A DNA stretch of 64,000 bases from Streptomyces sp. A0958 (GCF_004795035.1 NZ_SSBK01000006.1:1-64000), one strand, 5' to 3'. Shown: positions 1 through 8,311, numbered from the stretch's first letter. Notes: a model not told the origin generated them from the sequence alone. Numbers and translations: made by a program.

Positions 1-1362
1 CCCGGAGGGACCGGGCGGCTGCGGCGCACCCGGGACACCGGGCGGACCGGGCGGCGGCGGGGCCTGCGGGCCGACCGAGCCCGGCTCGGCGAACATCGTG
101 GCCGCCTGGTGCACCCCGCCCTCGGACGGGGGCGGCGTCGCACCGGGCGGCGGCGTCGCACCGGGCGGGCCCAGCTGCGAGACGAGCTGCGTCGGTACGT
201 ACCCGCCCGCCGGGGCACCGGGCGCGCCCGGACCCGACGGCGGCGGCACCGGGGCACCCGGACGGGCCCCCGGGGTGCCGGGAGCACCGGGCGGCGGCGG
301 GGGCGTGTTCCCGCGCGGGGCGCGCGGCGTGACGGGCGCCTTGCTCGTGGCGGCGTCGGCGATGTCCCCGGCACCGGGGGCGCCCGGACGGCTCGGCGGC
401 GGGGTCTGCGGGCCGGGGATGTGCGGCGCGGGCGCACTCGGCGGCCCCGCGTTCGGGCCGGGCACGGGCGGACCGGGCACGCTCGTCCCCGGAACGGGCG
501 GCGGACCGGGCACGCTCGTCCCCGGAACCGGCGGACCGGGCACGGGCGGTGCCGGGTCGGCCGGGCGCCGCGGGCCCGCACTCGGCGCGATCGCCGTCTT
601 CGGCAGCTGGCTACCGCCCGACATCAGCGCCGTCGGGGCGTCCGCCGGCACCACCGGCGGCGGCTCCTCCTCGTCGTCGGCGCCCGACAGCGGCGGCGCG
701 AACACCGTCGCCGGCAGCCCCACCTCCGCGTCGTCCGTGTTGGCGTTCGTGTCGGTGCCCGCCCACGGCGTGGCCCCCACCGGCGGCTGGAGCGACGACG
801 CCGGAACGCCGTCCGACGCGGTCGGCTCGTACGCGACGGAACCGCCCTGGGACGGCGACGACGGCGCCGAGGGCGACGGGACCGGGGACGGGGCGGGGAG
901 CGGGGAGGGCGCGGGCGGCGGGGTGTCCTGCGGACGGTCCGCGCGGTCCCGGCGGTCCTCGCTGTCCGCACGCTCAGCGCGCCGGTCCGGGATGCCCAGC
1001 TTGTCCGCCGCCTCCTGGAGCCATTCCGGCGGGCTCAACAGGAACGACGTCTGATTCAGATCCACCCGCTCCGGTGGCGCCGGCGCGGCCGGAGCCACCC
1101 CCTGCGTCCCGTACTCCTCCTCGTACCGCCGGATCACCTCACCGACCGGCAGCCCCGGCCACAGCGTCGCCTCACCGCTGTCCCGCGCGATCACCAGCCG
1201 CTGCCGGCCCCCGTCCGAGACCGGACCGTCCACACGGTCCTCGGCCCACACCACGAAGCCCAGCTCGAACTCACGCACCCGCACCTCGCGGTGCTGGTAC
1301 GCCGGAACGTCACCGTTCACCCACTCGTCCGCGCGTTCCTGCGCCTGTGCGAAGGTCACCAT
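1..1362 (-). CDS. Proline-rich protein with N-terminal YrhB/Imm35-like domain (partial, C-terminus beyond window)
   Basis: 454 codons are visible; the gene runs off the left edge. The first ~85 residues (MVTFAQAQERADEWVNGDVP onward, with FVVWAEDR and ATLWPGLPVGEVIRRYEEEYG) look like the small YrhB/Imm35 immunity-type domain. After a short segment around residues 100-130 the protein becomes low-complexity Pro/Gly/Ala sequence, including repeated PGTSVPGPP units. The ATG at 1362 is preceded by GGAGGGG. The start lies 5 bp downstream of the SMI1/KNR4 gene stop, so the two are probably co-transcribed. The C-terminal domain, which would define function, is outside the window. In related Streptomyces loci such proteins sit beside deaminase toxins, so a C-terminal nucleic-acid-modifying domain is possible but unseen. 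The Imm35 assignment is by pattern recognition only. Confidence 0.7.
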   Translation of the reverse strand, partial: MVTFAQAQERADEWVNGDVPAYQHREVRVREFELGFVVWAEDRVDGPVSDGGRQRLVIARDSGEATLWPGLPVGEVIRRYEEEYGTQGVAPAAPAPPERVDLNQTSFLLSPPEWLQEAADKLGIPDRRAERADSEDRRDRADRPQDTPPPAPSPLPAPSPVPSPSAPSSPSQGGSVAYEPTASDGVPASSLQPPVGATPWAGTDTNANTDDAEVGLPATVFAPPLSGADDEEEPPPVVPADAPTALMSGGSQLPKTAIAPSAGPRRPADPAPPVPGPPVPGTSVPGPPPVPGTSVPGPPVPGPNAGPPSAPAPHIPGPQTPPPSRPGAPGAGDIADAATSKAPVTPRAPRGNTPPPPPGAPGTPGARPGAPVPPPSGPGAPGAPAGGYVPTQLVSQLGPPGATPPPGATPPPSEGGVHQAATMFAEPGSVGPQAPPPPGPPGVPGAPQPPGPSG

Positions 1363-1367
1363 CGCGC

Positions 1368-2345
1368 TCACCCCTCCACCGGGACGGCCTGCGCGAAGCC
1401 ACCGTCCACCATCAGGTTCGCCACCGTCTCCAGCTCCGGCGGATTACCCGCGAGACGCTGCAGGAACGCGTCGAAGTCCTCGCCGCACGGCAGCAGCAGC
1501 CGCTCCACCCGCTCCTGCACCGTCCAGCCGTCCCGGTCCCGGGCGTCGTCGTACGCGCAGAACCACACCGAACCGGTGTTCCCGCCCCGCACCTTCACCG
1601 CGAGCAGACCGCCCTGGACGAACGCGACGCCCAGGTAATCCTTCGTCAGGTGGTCCCGCAGACACTTGTTGACGTACACCAGATCGTTCACGGCGGCCTC
1701 CTCGCGCACCGTGAAGAACGGCTGGTCGATCAGGAGACCCAGCTCCGCGTCGAGCGCCGTGCCCACCGGGGCCGAACCTCCGGCCGCCTTCAGGAACGAA
1801 CGGTAGGCACCCGGCAGCCGGTAGCCGAGATCCTCCTCGACGCCCAGGATCTGCTGCTCGCTCACCGCCACCGCTCCCTTGGGGAGCCGGAAATGGGCGG
1901 GCCGCGTCTCCTGCAACGGGCGCGTCCCCCGCTTGTCGTGGTCGACCTCCGTCGTCGCGAGACCGCCGTGGTGGCGCAGCAGCGCCTTCACCTCGACCGG
2001 GATCAGCTCCATCCGGCGGCCCCCCGGCACGTGGTGCCAGGTCCAGCCGTGCGGCGTCGCCACCGACGGGATCGTGTCCCACAGCTCGTGTCCGGCCGCC
2101 GCCATCGCCGCGTTCGCCGACACGTAGTCCGTGAGCCGCAACTCGTCCACACCGAAACCCTGCGGGGGCTCCGCGATCTCCGCCGCGGCGCGCGCGTACG
2201 GCGCGAAATCCGGACAGCCGTTCCCGTCCATACGCACCCCTCCGGGGTGGCGGGACGCCCGGACCGGGTCCGGGAAGTGCACAAGCTGCCCGGCATAGGC
2301 CGCGTTCGGTGGCGCGGCTTGCTGCCCGAGCCGACCTGTCGTCAT
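1368..2345 (-). CDS. SMI1/KNR4 (SUKH) family protein
   Basis: 325 aa. The C-terminal half carries the SMI1/KNR4 fold signature: ILGVEEDLGYRLPGAYRSF, then a GG-containing loop, LDAELGLL, and GSVWFCAYDDARD. SUKH proteins commonly act as immunity proteins against polymorphic toxins and bind the toxin domain directly. The N-terminal ~170 residues are extra and not recognised; they include a WDTIP...GWTWHHVPGGRRMELIP segment. The start ATG at 2345 was chosen for the AGGGGG about 9 nt upstream; longer in-frame extensions read through low-quality sequence. It is first in a leftward pair with the proline-rich protein and is divergent from the deaminase. Role as immunity or regulatory partner is inferred from family and context. 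Confidence 0.8.
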   Translation of the reverse strand: MTTGRLGQQAAPPNAAYAGQLVHFPDPVRASRHPGGVRMDGNGCPDFAPYARAAAEIAEPPQGFGVDELRLTDYVSANAAMAAAGHELWDTIPSVATPHGWTWHHVPGGRRMELIPVEVKALLRHHGGLATTEVDHDKRGTRPLQETRPAHFRLPKGAVAVSEQQILGVEEDLGYRLPGAYRSFLKAAGGSAPVGTALDAELGLLIDQPFFTVREEAAVNDLVYVNKCLRDHLTKDYLGVAFVQGGLLAVKVRGGNTGSVWFCAYDDARDRDGWTVQERVERLLLPCGEDFDAFLQRLAGNPPELETVANLMVDGGFAQAVPVEG

Positions 2346-2469
2346 GGCGGTTGCCCCCTGCTGCGTCTGGCTGATGAGGACCGACCCAGGGGTGGTCCAG
2401 GCACAGCCTAAGCGGTGACACCCCAACGGGGATCGGCCCCGCCGCCCCCGGACCCCATCCGTCACCAAC

Positions 2470-2487
2470 CGTCACAACCACGTGACG
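2470..2487. promoter_or_regulatory. Inverted repeat in the divergent intergenic region of the toxin-like cluster
   Basis: CGTCAC-N6-GTGACG is a perfect 6-bp inverted repeat, preceded by another CCGTCAC copy. It lies in the 297-bp spacer (2346-2642) between the leftward SUKH gene and the rightward deaminase. It could be an operator for either side. I see no convincing -35/-10 pair in the rest of the spacer. Confidence 0.3.
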
Positions 2488-2642
2488 GACGAGCGACGAG
2501 CCGGCCACCGTCGCGCGACACGCAGACACGTTTCACCGACCCAGCTTTCACAGGACCCGACACATTTGGCAGGCTGTCACCCGCATACACGGGGGCGTGC
2601 ACACAAAGCAGCAGCCGCTGCGGGCACGGGGAGGGACACACC

Positions 2643-3176
2643 ATGCACACCGCACACTCTGCACACACCGTCACCACCGGCGACCCACGACTCAGCTGGA
2701 GCAGCACCGAAACGGGCGCCGCGCCCCGCCTCAACCAGCGCCGCGACGGCATCCTGCCCGCCGTGGCCGCCGCCCTGTCCGTACGCGGTGAAACACTCAC
2801 CTGCACCGCGGGCAAGGGCGACCAGCCGCCCGTCCTGCACCACCTAGTGCAGGACTTCCTCGACACCCTCCCCAGCGACCGGCGCGAACGGTTCACCGGC
2901 CGCTGCCCCGAGGCCATACTGCTCTCCCGGCACCTCACCGCCGCCGAGAGCAGCCGCTCCAAGCGGGCCCAGCGCAAGCCCCTCACCAACGGTGAGGCCC
3001 GCCGCGCCCTCAAGCACGCCCGCCTCACCGCCCGCCGCATCCGCGAGGACGGCGACCCTCTGCACGGCAGCTACGCCGCCCCCTGCCGCTCCTGCGCCGT
3101 CATGCTCGCCCACTTCGGCGTCCGGCCCGTCGACCTCACCGCGACCGGCGCGGCCACCACCGCAGAGAAGAGCTGA
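2643..3176 (+). CDS. YwqJ-related deaminase domain protein
   Basis: 177 aa, essentially a single deaminase-fold domain. The zinc/active-site signature is present as C88-P89-E90 (the [H/C]xE helix, followed by AILLSRHL) and P147-C148-R-S-C151 (PCxxC, followed by AVMLAHFG). This CxE...PCxxC arrangement is the YwqJ branch of nucleic-acid deaminases, known as C-terminal toxin domains of polymorphic toxins. Here the domain stands alone: there is no signal peptide, WXG or RHS part. ATG at 2643 is supported by GGGGAGGG 7 nt upstream. The SUKH-3 gene follows after 8 bp, as a toxin-immunity pair would. The substrate is unknown; it could be an orphan toxin module, a cassette remnant or an intracellular effector. 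Both catalytic motifs are intact. Confidence 0.85.
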   Translation: MHTAHSAHTVTTGDPRLSWSSTETGAAPRLNQRRDGILPAVAAALSVRGETLTCTAGKGDQPPVLHHLVQDFLDTLPSDRRERFTGRCPEAILLSRHLTAAESSRSKRAQRKPLTNGEARRALKHARLTARRIREDGDPLHGSYAAPCRSCAVMLAHFGVRPVDLTATGAATTAEKS

Positions 3177-3184
3177 GCGCGCCC

Positions 3185-3718
3185 ATGCACGACCGCACCG
3201 ACCTCCCCGCACAGGCCGGGCCCGCGACCCGCGACCGCCAGGCCGCCACCCGCTTCCCCGCCGCCGTCGACGCCGCCCTGCGCGCCGCCGGCTGGCAGCC
3301 CGGCCGCTGGGACATCCGCCAGGCCGAGGAGTGGGCCGACGCCCTGCGCTCGCACGCCTCACCGGCCGGCCACCAGCACGCCGTCTTCCCGGCCGCCGTC
3401 GAGGCCTGGGCCGAATTCGGCGGCCTGCACATCACCGCCACCGCCCCCGGCCGCCAGATCGCGCCCCCGGCCGTCCGCATCGACCCGCTGCGCGGGCTCC
3501 ACCTGGCCCGCACCCTCGGAGACCTCGGCCGCGCGCTGGAGACCGAGGTCGCACCGCTGGGCGAGGAGGGGGACGGCCAGGCGGTCCTCGCGATCGACCT
3601 GACCGGCCGGGTCTACAGCATCGACCACACCGGCGACTGGTATTTGGGCCCGGACATCGACGCGGCCCTCGCCACCCTGGTCACCGGCATCCAGCCGGAA
3701 CGCCTCGTCTCGGGCTGA
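3185..3718 (+). CDS. SUKH-3 domain immunity-like protein
   Basis: 177 aa. The sequence matches the SUKH-3 layout: a helical N-terminus (AVDAALRAAGWQPGRWDIRQ), FPAAVEAWAEFGGL, a central strand-rich part, and the C-terminal signature VLAIDLTGRVYSIDHTGDWY. SUKH-3 proteins are typically encoded directly after YwqJ-type and other deaminase toxins and are thought to neutralise them. It follows the deaminase by 8 bp and is almost certainly co-transcribed with it. No signal peptide or membrane segment is visible, so it is cytoplasmic. Its stop codon lies inside a 34-bp direct repeat (see 3716-3792). Immunity function is inferred from family and position. Confidence 0.85.
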   Translation: MHDRTDLPAQAGPATRDRQAATRFPAAVDAALRAAGWQPGRWDIRQAEEWADALRSHASPAGHQHAVFPAAVEAWAEFGGLHITATAPGRQIAPPAVRIDPLRGLHLARTLGDLGRALETEVAPLGEEGDGQAVLAIDLTGRVYSIDHTGDWYLGPDIDAALATLVTGIQPERLVSG

Positions 3719-3792
3719 GGCGCCGGAGGCGCCGGGTCTTCCGGTGACCTGAGGCGCCTGAGGCGCCGGAGGCGCCGGGTCTTCCGGTGACC
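3716..3792. repeat. Perfect 34-bp direct repeat overlapping the SUKH-3 stop codon
   Basis: Two identical 34-bp copies at 3716-3749 and 3759-3792, separated by 9 bp (itself TGAGGCGCC-like). Each begins with TGA, the first being the SUKH-3 stop codon, and contains GGCGCC twice. The copies may arise from local duplication; no gene is encoded here. Confidence 0.85.
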
Positions 3793-3835
3793 GGTGACCG
3801 GCTCACGCCAGGTGCCCGGTCACCACCGCGAGGCT

Positions 3836-4131
3836 TCCGTCCTCAAACGCCGGACGGGCTGGAAATGCCTCCGCCGCCCGGGCTGGCGATGTCTCCGCCT
3901 CACGGCCGGAAACGCCCCCGCCGGACGGGCCGACGATGCCCGCCTCACGGCCGGAAACGCCCCCGCCGGACGGCCCGGGAACGCCCCGCCCCACGGCCCG
4001 GAAACGCCCCGCCCCACGGGCCGACGATGCCCCGCCCCACGGCCGGAAACGCCCCCGCCGGACGGGCCGACGTTGCCTCCGCCCCACGGCCGGAAACGCC
4101 CCCGCCTCACGGGCCGGAAACGCCCCCGCCG
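3836..4131. repeat. Minisatellite-like array of ~20-bp GC-rich units, with a REP-like palindromic unit at its left end
   Basis: The left end (3836-3860) is the 25-bp palindromic-type unit also seen twice at 36801-37212. It is followed by about a dozen degenerate units with the themes GGAAACGCCCCCGCCGGACG and GACGATGCCCCGCCCCACGG. The array fills the gap between the convergent SUKH-3 and histidine kinase genes and runs into the last ~8 kinase codons. The units have no unique spacers, so this is not CRISPR. Long reading frames through it are composition artefacts. Confidence 0.75.
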
Positions 4132-5417
4132 TCCGGCAACACCGCCGACACCCGGAAGCCGCCCGCGTCCGTCGGCCCCGACACGAAGACGCCGCCCAGG
4201 CCGAGCACCCGCTCGCGCATCCCGACCAGGCCGTTGCCCCCGCTGGGCAGCCCCGCGTCCGCCGTCGCCGCGTCCGACGGGCCGTTCTCCACCTGCATGG
4301 CGACCTCGGCGCCCCGGTGCGCCAGCCGTACCCACGTCCTGGCGCCCGCCGCGTGCTTGTGCACGTTCGTCAGGGCCTCCTGCACCACGCGGTACGCGGT
4401 CTGCTCGACCTCGGGCGCGTACGCGCGGGCGGAGCCCTCCACCGACAGCTCCACCGTCATCCCCGCGGCCCGCGACTGACCGACCAGCGCCTCGACCTCG
4501 TCCAGCCGCGGCCCGTCCTCCGGCGCGGGCGGCGCCGCCCGGCCCACCGAGGCCAGCGGCACCTTGGCCACCCGGGCCACCGTCGGCTCGCCCGCCCGCA
4601 GCACGCCCAGCATCTCGCGCAGCTCCGTCAGGGCCTGGCGCCCCATGTCCCCGACCAGGACGGCATTGCGCACCGCCTTCGCCGGGTCCTTCGGCGCCAC
4701 CGCCTGGAGGGCCGCCGCGTGCACCACCATCAGGCTCACCCGGTGGGCCACCACGTCGTGCATCTCGCGGGCGATCCGGGTCCGCTCCTCCGTACGCGCC
4801 CACTCGGCCCGCTCCTCGGCCCGGTCCGCGAGCAGCGACAGCTCCCGCTCCAGCGAATCCGCCCGCTCCCGCAGGCTCTCCATCAGCCGCCGCCGCGCCC
4901 CTATGTAGAGGCCGAACAGCACCGGCGGCGCGGCCAGCCCGACGGCCATGAAGAGGGACAGCATGGGGACGTACCAGTCGCCGGGCCCGAAGTCGGCGTT
5001 CTCGTCGACGCCCTGCCGCAGCCGTACGTACGTCACGATGAACGTCCCCACCAGGGACATGCTCATCAGCACCGCGGTGATCCGCCGGGGCACCTCGGAG
5101 GCGGCCAGCGTGTACAGGCCGATCAGCCCCATCAGGAAGCCCATCTCGGCCGGCGTCGTCGCGATCGACACCAGCACCACCGCGATCGGCCACCGCCGGC
5201 GCACCAGCAGCACGGCCCCCGCGATCAGCCCGAACACCACCCCGAAGGCCACCGGCAGCCCGGTGTCCCCCGCGAAGTCCACCCCTTCCAGCCCGCATTC
5301 CAGCGCCGAGACCAGCGCCAACCCCACATCCAGCGCGACGCTCCGCCGCCGTTCCCACCACCAGTAGCCACGGGTGGTCGGTCCCGCCGCTTCCCGGTCT
5401 TCCCCCGTTGCGGTCAT
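4107..5417 (-). CDS. Sensor histidine kinase, HisKA_3/NarL-partner type, orphan
   Basis: 436 aa. The N-terminal ~170 residues hold several membrane segments (VGLALVSALECGLEG, LPVAFGVVFGLIAGAVLL, MGFLMGLIGLYTLAA, MLSLFMAVGLAAPPVLFGLY), followed by a coiled-coil linker (LRERADSLERELSLLADRAEE). The HisKA_3 dimerisation box has the phospho-acceptor His in RIAREMHDVVAHRVSL. The HATPase_c region shows the N-box EALTNVHKHA and G-box GNGLVGMRERV. ATG at 5417 (MTATGED) is chosen; the longer frame runs through non-coding upstream sequence. No response regulator lies beside it: downstream is the repeat array and a convergent gene, upstream the divergent tRNA. It is therefore an orphan here and its partner is unknown. 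Its last codons fall in the minisatellite. Confidence 0.9.
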   Translation of the reverse strand: MTATGEDREAAGPTTRGYWWWERRRSVALDVGLALVSALECGLEGVDFAGDTGLPVAFGVVFGLIAGAVLLVRRRWPIAVVLVSIATTPAEMGFLMGLIGLYTLAASEVPRRITAVLMSMSLVGTFIVTYVRLRQGVDENADFGPGDWYVPMLSLFMAVGLAAPPVLFGLYIGARRRLMESLRERADSLERELSLLADRAEERAEWARTEERTRIAREMHDVVAHRVSLMVVHAAALQAVAPKDPAKAVRNAVLVGDMGRQALTELREMLGVLRAGEPTVARVAKVPLASVGRAAPPAPEDGPRLDEVEALVGQSRAAGMTVELSVEGSARAYAPEVEQTAYRVVQEALTNVHKHAAGARTWVRLAHRGAEVAMQVENGPSDAATADAGLPSGGNGLVGMRERVLGLGGVFVSGPTDAGGFRVSAVLPDGGGVSGP

Positions 5418-5586
5418 GGCAACCAGCGTACGGGCGGCCGCATCTCGTTTTCGGGGGACCTGCACAGCACGTCGTACGTTCGACCGGAGGCAACCGCATC
5501 CTCGTCGCATACAAGGGGCTTGGTACGGCATAGTGTTGGGTGCCGATCCGGCGATCCGGGCGACTGTCCGTTTCAGCCGGAGTTGT

Positions 5587-5658
5587 TCCCCCATGGTGTA
5601 ATTGGCAGCACTGTGGCTTTTGGTGCCATCTGTCCGGGTTCGAGTCCTGGTGGGGGAG
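5587..5658 (+). tRNA. tRNA-Gln (anticodon TTG)
   Basis: A complete cloverleaf is readable: acceptor stem TCCCCCA/TGGGGGA, anticodon stem GTGGC/GCCAT with 7-nt loop TTTTGGT (anticodon TTG), and T-arm GGTTCGAGTCC. The 3' CCA is not encoded, as usual in Streptomyces. A strong hairpin terminator follows at 5668-5698, and glmU starts 110 bp downstream. Confidence 0.95.
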
Positions 5659-5667
5659 CTCAGTCAC

Positions 5668-5698
5668 GCGGGCCCCGACCCAACCGGTCGGGGCCCGC
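5668..5698 (+). terminator. Hairpin terminator after tRNA-Gln
   Basis: Perfect 13-bp GC-rich stem (GCGGGCCCCGACC and its complement) with a 5-nt loop, 9 bp after the tRNA. No U-tract follows, which is common for Streptomyces terminators. Confidence 0.75.
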
Positions 5699-5767
5699 GC
5701 TCATGTCCGGCTCCGGGCCCCCCGGTATCCTGCGGATGTCCACCACCCGAAGCCGAAGGGCCTATCC

Positions 5768-7216
5768 GTGAGCTCCGTACGCCCGGCAGCCGTCGTCGTC
5801 CTCGCAGCGGGTGAGGGCACCCGCATGAAGTCGAAGACTCCCAAGGTTCTGCACGAGATCTCCGGGCGCTCGCTCGTCGGTCATGTCGTCGCCGCCTCCC
5901 GCGAGCTGGACCCGCTCCACCTCGTCGTCGTCGTGGGCCACGCCAGTGAGCAGGTCACCGCTCACCTCACCGCCGCGGACGCCCAGGTGCGCACCGCCTA
6001 CCAGGCCGAGCAGAAGGGCACCGGGAACGCGGTGCGGGTCGGGCTCGACGAGCTGGGCGGGGTCGTCGAGGGCACCGTGATCGTGGTGTGCGGGGACACC
6101 CCGCTGCTGTCGGGACAGACGCTCGCCGCGCTCGCCGCGGCGCACACCGCCGACGGCAACGCCGTCACCGTGCTCAGCGCCGAGGTCCCCGACGCCACCG
6201 GATACGGGCGGATCGTCCGCGACCCGGCGAGCGGCGCGGTGACCGAGATCGTCGAGCACAAGGACGCCGACGACGAGCAGCGCGCGATCCGGGAGATCAA
6301 CTCCGGGGTCTTCGCGTTCGACGGGAAGCTCCTCGCCCAGGCACTCGGCCAGGTGCGTACGGACAACAGCCAGGGCGAGGAGTACCTCACCGACGTGCTG
6401 TCCATCCTGCGCGAGGCCGGACACCGGGTCGGCGCCTCGGTGGCGGGCGACCACCGGGAGATCCTGGGCATCAACAACCGGGTGCAGCTCGCGGAGGCCC
6501 GCCGGCTGCTGAACCAGCGCCTCCTCGAACGGGCGATGACGGCCGGGGTGACCGTGGTCGACCCCGCCTCGACGCTGATCGACGTGACGGTGACGTTCGA
6601 GCGGGACGCGATCGTGCACCCGGGGACGCAACTGCTGGGCACCACGCACCTCGCGGAGGACGCCGAGGTGGGCCCGAACTCGCGCCTGACGGACACCGTC
6701 GTGCACGCGGGCGCGCGGGTGGACAACACCGTCGCGGACGGGGCCGAGGTGGGTCCGGGCGCGCTGGTGGGCCCGTACGCCTACCTGCGGCCGGGGACGA
6801 AGCTCGGCCCGAAGGCCAAGGCCGGTACGTACGTGGAGATGAAGAACGCCACGATCGGGGAAGGCACGAAGGTCCCGCACCTGTCGTACGTGGGGGACGC
6901 GACCATCGGCGACCACACCAACATCGGTGCGGCGAGCGTCTTCGTGAACTACGACGGGGTGGCCAAGCACCACACGACGATCGGCTCCCACTGCCGGACC
7001 GGGTCGGACAATATGTTTGTGGCGCCCGTCACGGTCGGGGACGGCGTGTACACCGCCGCCGGCTCGGTCATCACCAAGGACGTACCGTCCGGTTCGCTGG
7101 CCGTCGCCCGGGGCCAGCAAAGGAATATCGAGGGTTGGGTGGCGCGCAAGCGTCCGGGAAGCGCCGCCGCGCAGGCGGCTCAGGCGGCCGCGGAGGACTC
7201 GGGCAGCGAAAGCTGA
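5768..7216 (+). CDS. glmU: Bifunctional UDP-N-acetylglucosamine diphosphorylase / glucosamine-1-phosphate N-acetyltransferase GlmU
   Basis: 482 aa, the usual length. It makes UDP-GlcNAc for peptidoglycan and other cell-wall polymers by acetylating glucosamine-1-phosphate and then transferring uridylate. The N-terminal nucleotidyltransferase domain begins with LAAGEGTRMKSKTPKVLHE, with the GDTPLL metal-site motif and the EITEIVEHKD-type region. The C-terminal left-handed beta-helix shows hexapeptide repeats and the acetyl-CoA site region FVNYDGVAKHHTTIGSHCR. The GTG at 5768 is chosen because GAAGGG lies 7 nt upstream and the family N-terminus (VRPAAVVVLAAGEGTR) follows at once; the longer frame reads through the tRNA. 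prs follows in the same direction after 120 bp. Confidence 0.97.
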   Translation: MSSVRPAAVVVLAAGEGTRMKSKTPKVLHEISGRSLVGHVVAASRELDPLHLVVVVGHASEQVTAHLTAADAQVRTAYQAEQKGTGNAVRVGLDELGGVVEGTVIVVCGDTPLLSGQTLAALAAAHTADGNAVTVLSAEVPDATGYGRIVRDPASGAVTEIVEHKDADDEQRAIREINSGVFAFDGKLLAQALGQVRTDNSQGEEYLTDVLSILREAGHRVGASVAGDHREILGINNRVQLAEARRLLNQRLLERAMTAGVTVVDPASTLIDVTVTFERDAIVHPGTQLLGTTHLAEDAEVGPNSRLTDTVVHAGARVDNTVADGAEVGPGALVGPYAYLRPGTKLGPKAKAGTYVEMKNATIGEGTKVPHLSYVGDATIGDHTNIGAASVFVNYDGVAKHHTTIGSHCRTGSDNMFVAPVTVGDGVYTAAGSVITKDVPSGSLAVARGQQRNIEGWVARKRPGSAAAQAAQAAAEDSGSES

Positions 7217-7336
7217 CCGGAAACAGGTGCGTCGCGCACGGCGTACCGTGATAGATGCTCACCCCATTTCGGCTGGCTCGTTGCACATCGGGACATCTGC
7301 GTGCAGCGCCAGGAACACGTCTGAGGAGACTGTGCT

Positions 7337-8311
7337 GTGACCGGGATCAAGACGACCGGCGAGAAGAAACTGATGTTCTTCTCCGGCCGCGCCCACCCCG
7401 AGCTGGCCGAGGAGGTCGCGCACCAGCTGGGTGTGGGCCTCGTGCCGACGAAGGCCTTCGATTTCGCCAACGGTGAGATCTACGTCCGCTTCCAGGAGTC
7501 GGCACGCGGCGCCGACTGCTTCCTGATCCAGAGCCACACGGCTCCGATCAACAAGTGGATCATGGAGCAGCTGATCATGCTGGACGCGCTGAAGCGCGCT
7601 TCGGCCCGTTCGATCACGGTGATCGTGCCGTTCTACGGCTACGCCCGCCAGGACAAGAAGCACCGCGGCCGTGAGCCGATCTCGGCCCGTCTGGTCGCGG
7701 ACCTGATGAAGACGGCGGGTGCCGACCGCATCCTCACCGTCGACCTGCACACCGACCAGATCCAGGGCTTCTTCGACGGCCCGGTGGACCACCTGTTCGC
7801 GCTGCCGATCCTGGCGGACTACGTGGGCGCGAAGGTGGACCGTTCCAAGCTGACGATCGTTTCGCCGGACGCGGGCCGGGTACGGGTCGCCGACCGCTGG
7901 TGCGACCGGCTGGACGCCCCGCTGGCGATCGTGCACAAGCGCCGGGACAAGGACGTCGCGAACCAGGTGACGGTCCACGAGGTCGTCGGCAATGTGAAGG
8001 GCCGGGTCTGTGTCCTGGTCGACGACATGATCGACACGGGCGGCACGATCTGCGCCGCCGCCGACGCCCTGTTCGCGCACGGCGCCGAGGACGTCATAGT
8101 GACGGCGACGCACGGCGTCCTGTCGGGCCCCGCCGCGGACCGCCTGAAGAACTCGAAGGTGAGCGAGTTCGTGTTCACGGACACCCTGCCGACGCCGGGT
8201 GAGCTGGAGCTCGACAAGATCAAGGTGCTGTCGATCGCGCCGACGATCGCGCGCGCGGTGCGTGAGGTCTTCGAGGACGGCTCGGTCACGAGCCTGTTCG
8301 AGGAGCAGTAG
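7337..8311 (+). CDS. prs: Ribose-phosphate pyrophosphokinase (PRPP synthase)
   Basis: 324 aa. It transfers pyrophosphate from ATP to ribose-5-phosphate, giving PRPP for purine, pyrimidine, NAD, His and Trp synthesis. Class I features are clear: FANGEIYVRF near the N-terminus, the flexible-loop YGYARQDKKHRGREPISARLV region, divalent-metal DLHTDQIQGFF, and the PRPP-binding loop VCVLVDDMIDTGGTI. The GTG at 7337 has GAGGAG about 9 nt upstream (7324-7329). It lies downstream of glmU, the common actinobacterial order. The 120-bp spacer suggests its own promoter, but none is obvious. Confidence 0.97.
   Translation: MTGIKTTGEKKLMFFSGRAHPELAEEVAHQLGVGLVPTKAFDFANGEIYVRFQESARGADCFLIQSHTAPINKWIMEQLIMLDALKRASARSITVIVPFYGYARQDKKHRGREPISARLVADLMKTAGADRILTVDLHTDQIQGFFDGPVDHLFALPILADYVGAKVDRSKLTIVSPDAGRVRVADRWCDRLDAPLAIVHKRRDKDVANQVTVHEVVGNVKGRVCVLVDDMIDTGGTICAAADALFAHGAEDVIVTATHGVLSGPAADRLKNSKVSEFVFTDTLPTPGELELDKIKVLSIAPTIARAVREVFEDGSVTSLFEEQ

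Noticed and set aside
3853..4131. CRISPR-like repeat array
   Set aside because: Units are degenerate, contiguous and GC-rich, without unique spacers or cas genes.
4107..5417. Pairing of the orphan kinase with one of the two orphan LuxR regulators in the window
   Set aside because: They are 13-20 kb apart and both regulators have atypical receivers; nothing in the sequence links them.
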